Source: an uncultured Clostridia bacterium (GTDB lineage: Bacteria > Bacillota > Clostridia > Christensenellales > Borkfalkiaceae). Taken from it: DNA of 7,370 nucleotides. The translations under genes and the position numbers were made by a program. The notes beneath the pieces are model-generated. The model did no database searches. It had not been told where the DNA came from and was given only the letters and a program-made list of their open reading frames with translations. Positions 6,472 to 7,370 of this stretch are shown one piece after another; the first letter of the stretch is position 1, and every line of letters starts with the position of its first letter. The DNA lies in assembly GCA_905235765.1 (NCBI GenBank), contig CAJOMM010000036.1, forward strand, positions 3,119-10,488. The letters run 5' to 3'.

Positions 6472-6885
6472 ATGGAAGACAGAAAATCCTTAAAACAGTA
6501 CGCAAAAGAAGCGAAGCGTCGTCTTAAAAACGGTTTTTGGCAAAGTTATGAGAAGAATCTGGAAGAAAAAATTTCTATGGCGATAGACGCCGGCGTTTCG
6601 CCGTCAAAGGTGAAGGAATATTACGCCGGAATAGTATCGGAAAATATAAGAAGCAGTAAAGACGACGACGAAGCGTTTTACAAGACGGTCAAAAAGATAC
6701 TCGATGAAGAAGGCGAGATATATAACGCAATCGGGAGATTGACCGATAAGGCATTGTACGATTCGTTAAGTTATGAAGAAAAGCAACGGTATAATTTAAG
6801 TTTATCGGAGAAATATTTGAAAGCGGTTGAAAGATATAACAAAGAAAAATCCCTGTCGTTTACAGACAGGGACGGAAGTTTATAA
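6472..6885 (+). CDS. Hypothetical protein, small charged helical
   Basis: I do not recognise this family. From the ATG at 6472 it is 137 residues, very rich in Lys, Glu and Asp, with no signal peptide, membrane segment or cysteine, and a mostly helical look (KSLKQYAKEAKRRLKNGFW at the N-terminus; SYEEKQRYNLSLSEKYLKAV near the C-terminus). It is probably a soluble cytoplasmic protein. The start at 6472 is preferred over the in-frame ATG at 6445 because GGAGG at 6460-6464 lies 7 nt before it and nothing like it precedes 6445. No promoter is seen after the rpsU terminator, so transcription may come from read-through. B. subtilis carries yqeY after rpsU, but this sequence does not resemble YqeY. 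Its last 6 nt overlap the convergent mazF, and its last codons hold mazF's terminator. Confidence 0.75.
   Translation: MEDRKSLKQYAKEAKRRLKNGFWQSYEKNLEEKISMAIDAGVSPSKVKEYYAGIVSENIRSSKDDDEAFYKTVKKILDEEGEIYNAIGRLTDKALYDSLSYEEKQRYNLSLSEKYLKAVERYNKEKSLSFTDRDGSL
6844..6872 (-). terminator. Rho-independent terminator of mazF, inside the convergent gene
   Basis: On the minus strand, TCCCTGTC (6872-6865) pairs perfectly with GACAGGGA (6857-6850) over a 7-nt loop. TTTTTC follows directly (6849-6844), so the stem and U tract are in the right order for minus-strand termination, 8 nt after the mazF stop codon. On the plus strand the hairpin lacks a following T tract, so it should act in one direction only. 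The same bases encode the C-terminal residues SLSFTDRD of the hypothetical protein. Confidence 0.8.
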
Positions 6886-7242
6886 AACGCTGTTGTTTTC
6901 GCCGCCGAACCCGAGGCTGATGAGGAGGGCGGCGTTAACTTTTTGCATAGTGCCTGCGGAAAGTTCGCCGATGCGTTCTTTCAGGCGTTTTTTATCGAGC
7001 GTACGAATTTGTTCCAATAAAATTATTGAATTTTTAGAAAGTCCGAATTCGTTAGCGTTTAACTCGATATGGGTAGGAAGTCTGGCTTTATTTTGCCTGC
7101 TGGTAATAGCAGCGCCGATAACGGTGGGGCTGTATTTATTTCCCGTATTGTTCTGAACAATAAGAACGGGGCGAATTCCTCCTTGTTCGCTTCCGATGAC
7201 CGGACTTAAATCAGCGTAATATAATTCTCCTCTTTTAATCAT
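6880..7242 (-). CDS. mazF: MazF/PemK-family mRNA interferase (EndoA-like toxin)
   Basis: A 120-residue protein closely resembling B. subtilis EndoA/NdoA (116 aa), a ribosome-independent endoribonuclease that cleaves mRNA at short specific sites and is normally held inactive by a cognate antitoxin. The family N-terminus MIKRGELYYADLSPVIGSEQ is intact, followed by GGIRPVLIVQN. The catalytic pair corresponds to Arg24 and Thr47 (Arg25 and Thr48 in EndoA), both present. LPTHIEL and ILLEQIRTLDKKRL are further family blocks. The start agrees with the family, and AAAGGA lies 4 nt upstream on the minus strand. All key residues are kept, so it should be active. Unusually, the antitoxin gene that normally sits just upstream is not visible in the 128 nt between this start and the window edge. 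It converges on the hypothetical gene with a 6-nt overlap. The target sequence cannot be inferred safely. Confidence 0.94.
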   Translation of the reverse strand: MIKRGELYYADLSPVIGSEQGGIRPVLIVQNNTGNKYSPTVIGAAITSRQNKARLPTHIELNANEFGLSKNSIILLEQIRTLDKKRLKERIGELSAGTMQKVNAALLISLGFGGENNSVL

Positions 7243-7260
7243 AAGATCCTTTAGCGAAAC

Positions 7261-7295
7261 CGGTCTTTTATAATATATTATATGTAAAAAGACCG
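7261..7295. repeat. 9-bp inverted repeat in the mazF upstream region, candidate operator or leader hairpin
   Basis: CGGTCTTTT (7261-7269) and AAAAGACCG (7287-7295) are perfect inverted copies separated by 17 nt. The interval overlaps a 14-bp AT palindrome (TATAATATATTATA, 7269-7282), which contains a TATAAT on the minus strand usable as a -10 for mazF, though no good -35 is seen. The repeat ends 18 nt from the mazF start codon. It has no T tract on either strand, so it is not a simple terminator. A repressor site or a structured 5' leader would fit. Confidence 0.45.
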
Positions 7296-7370
7296 CAGGT
7301 ACGCCACAAAAATAACGTTAAGAAGATTTTACCCATGTTAAAAAAAAATATACGTAAAAATTTTGATATA
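7296..7370. other. AT-rich non-coding edge, no supported gene
   Basis: This stretch upstream of the mazF inverted repeat is strongly AT-rich, with runs of A and T (for example nine consecutive A near 7340). The only minus-strand frame is a 22-codon ATG frame (7336-7268) without a ribosome binding site, which I do not accept as a gene. Whether an antitoxin or other gene lies just beyond the edge cannot be seen. Confidence 0.5.

Noticed and set aside
6472..6885. Identification of the gene after rpsU as yqeY (GatB/YqeY domain)
   Set aside because: Only position and approximate length agree; the sequence does not show the YqeY pattern.
6827..7156. 109-codon plus-strand open frame across mazF
   Set aside because: It is antisense to the well-conserved mazF and starts inside the hypothetical gene; no supporting signals.
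7268..7336. Minus-strand 22-codon hydrophobic frame upstream of mazF (possible leader peptide or antitoxin remnant)
   Set aside because: No Shine-Dalgarno before its ATG, it runs through the likely mazF promoter, and it resembles no antitoxin.

Overview
The window looks like chromosomal core DNA from an AT-rich, low-GC Gram-positive bacterium, most likely an uncultured member of the Clostridia. The reasons are strong AGGAGG-type ribosome binding sites, heavy use of ATA and AGA/AGG codons, intrinsic terminators with U tracts, the Firmicutes-type lon-engB(ysxC) gene pair, a Bacillus-type S21 protein and an EndoA-like MazF. The placement is an inference from style and gene order, with no marker search behind it.

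Layout. At the left edge a minus-strand gene begins (only three codons visible). It is divergent from a plus-strand ArsR-family regulator (127-462), with a short inverted repeat between the two. A near-consensus sigma-A promoter follows the regulator and drives what looks like one operon: uvrC (502-2325), a Cof-type HAD phosphatase (2322-3122, ATGA overlap), lon (true start 3160, to 5496) and engB/ysxC (5500-6075, 3-nt gap). It joins nucleotide excision repair, a metabolic phosphatase, ATP-dependent proteolysis and a ribosome-assembly GTPase.

A second near-perfect promoter (6128-6156) starts a small unit encoding ribosomal protein S21. As written, rpsU is frameshifted: its first 34 codons are normal, then a stop follows five codons later, while the conserved basic tail continues in the -1 frame up to a clear terminator (6386-6421). 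Downstream lies an unrecognised, highly charged 137-residue protein (6472-6885). It converges on, and overlaps by 6 nt, a minus-strand MazF/EndoA-type mRNA interferase (6880-7242). No antitoxin gene is visible in the 128 nt upstream of mazF. The interferase's terminator appears to lie inside the last codons of the convergent gene.

Most of the window is ordinary housekeeping DNA. The points that most deserve a second look are the broken rpsU frame, the uvrC start that coincides with its own predicted transcription start (leaderless), the palindrome inside that promoter next to an ArsR gene, the antitoxin-less mazF with a 9-bp inverted repeat upstream, and the terminator nested in a coding region. 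I found no convincing new multi-gene system.
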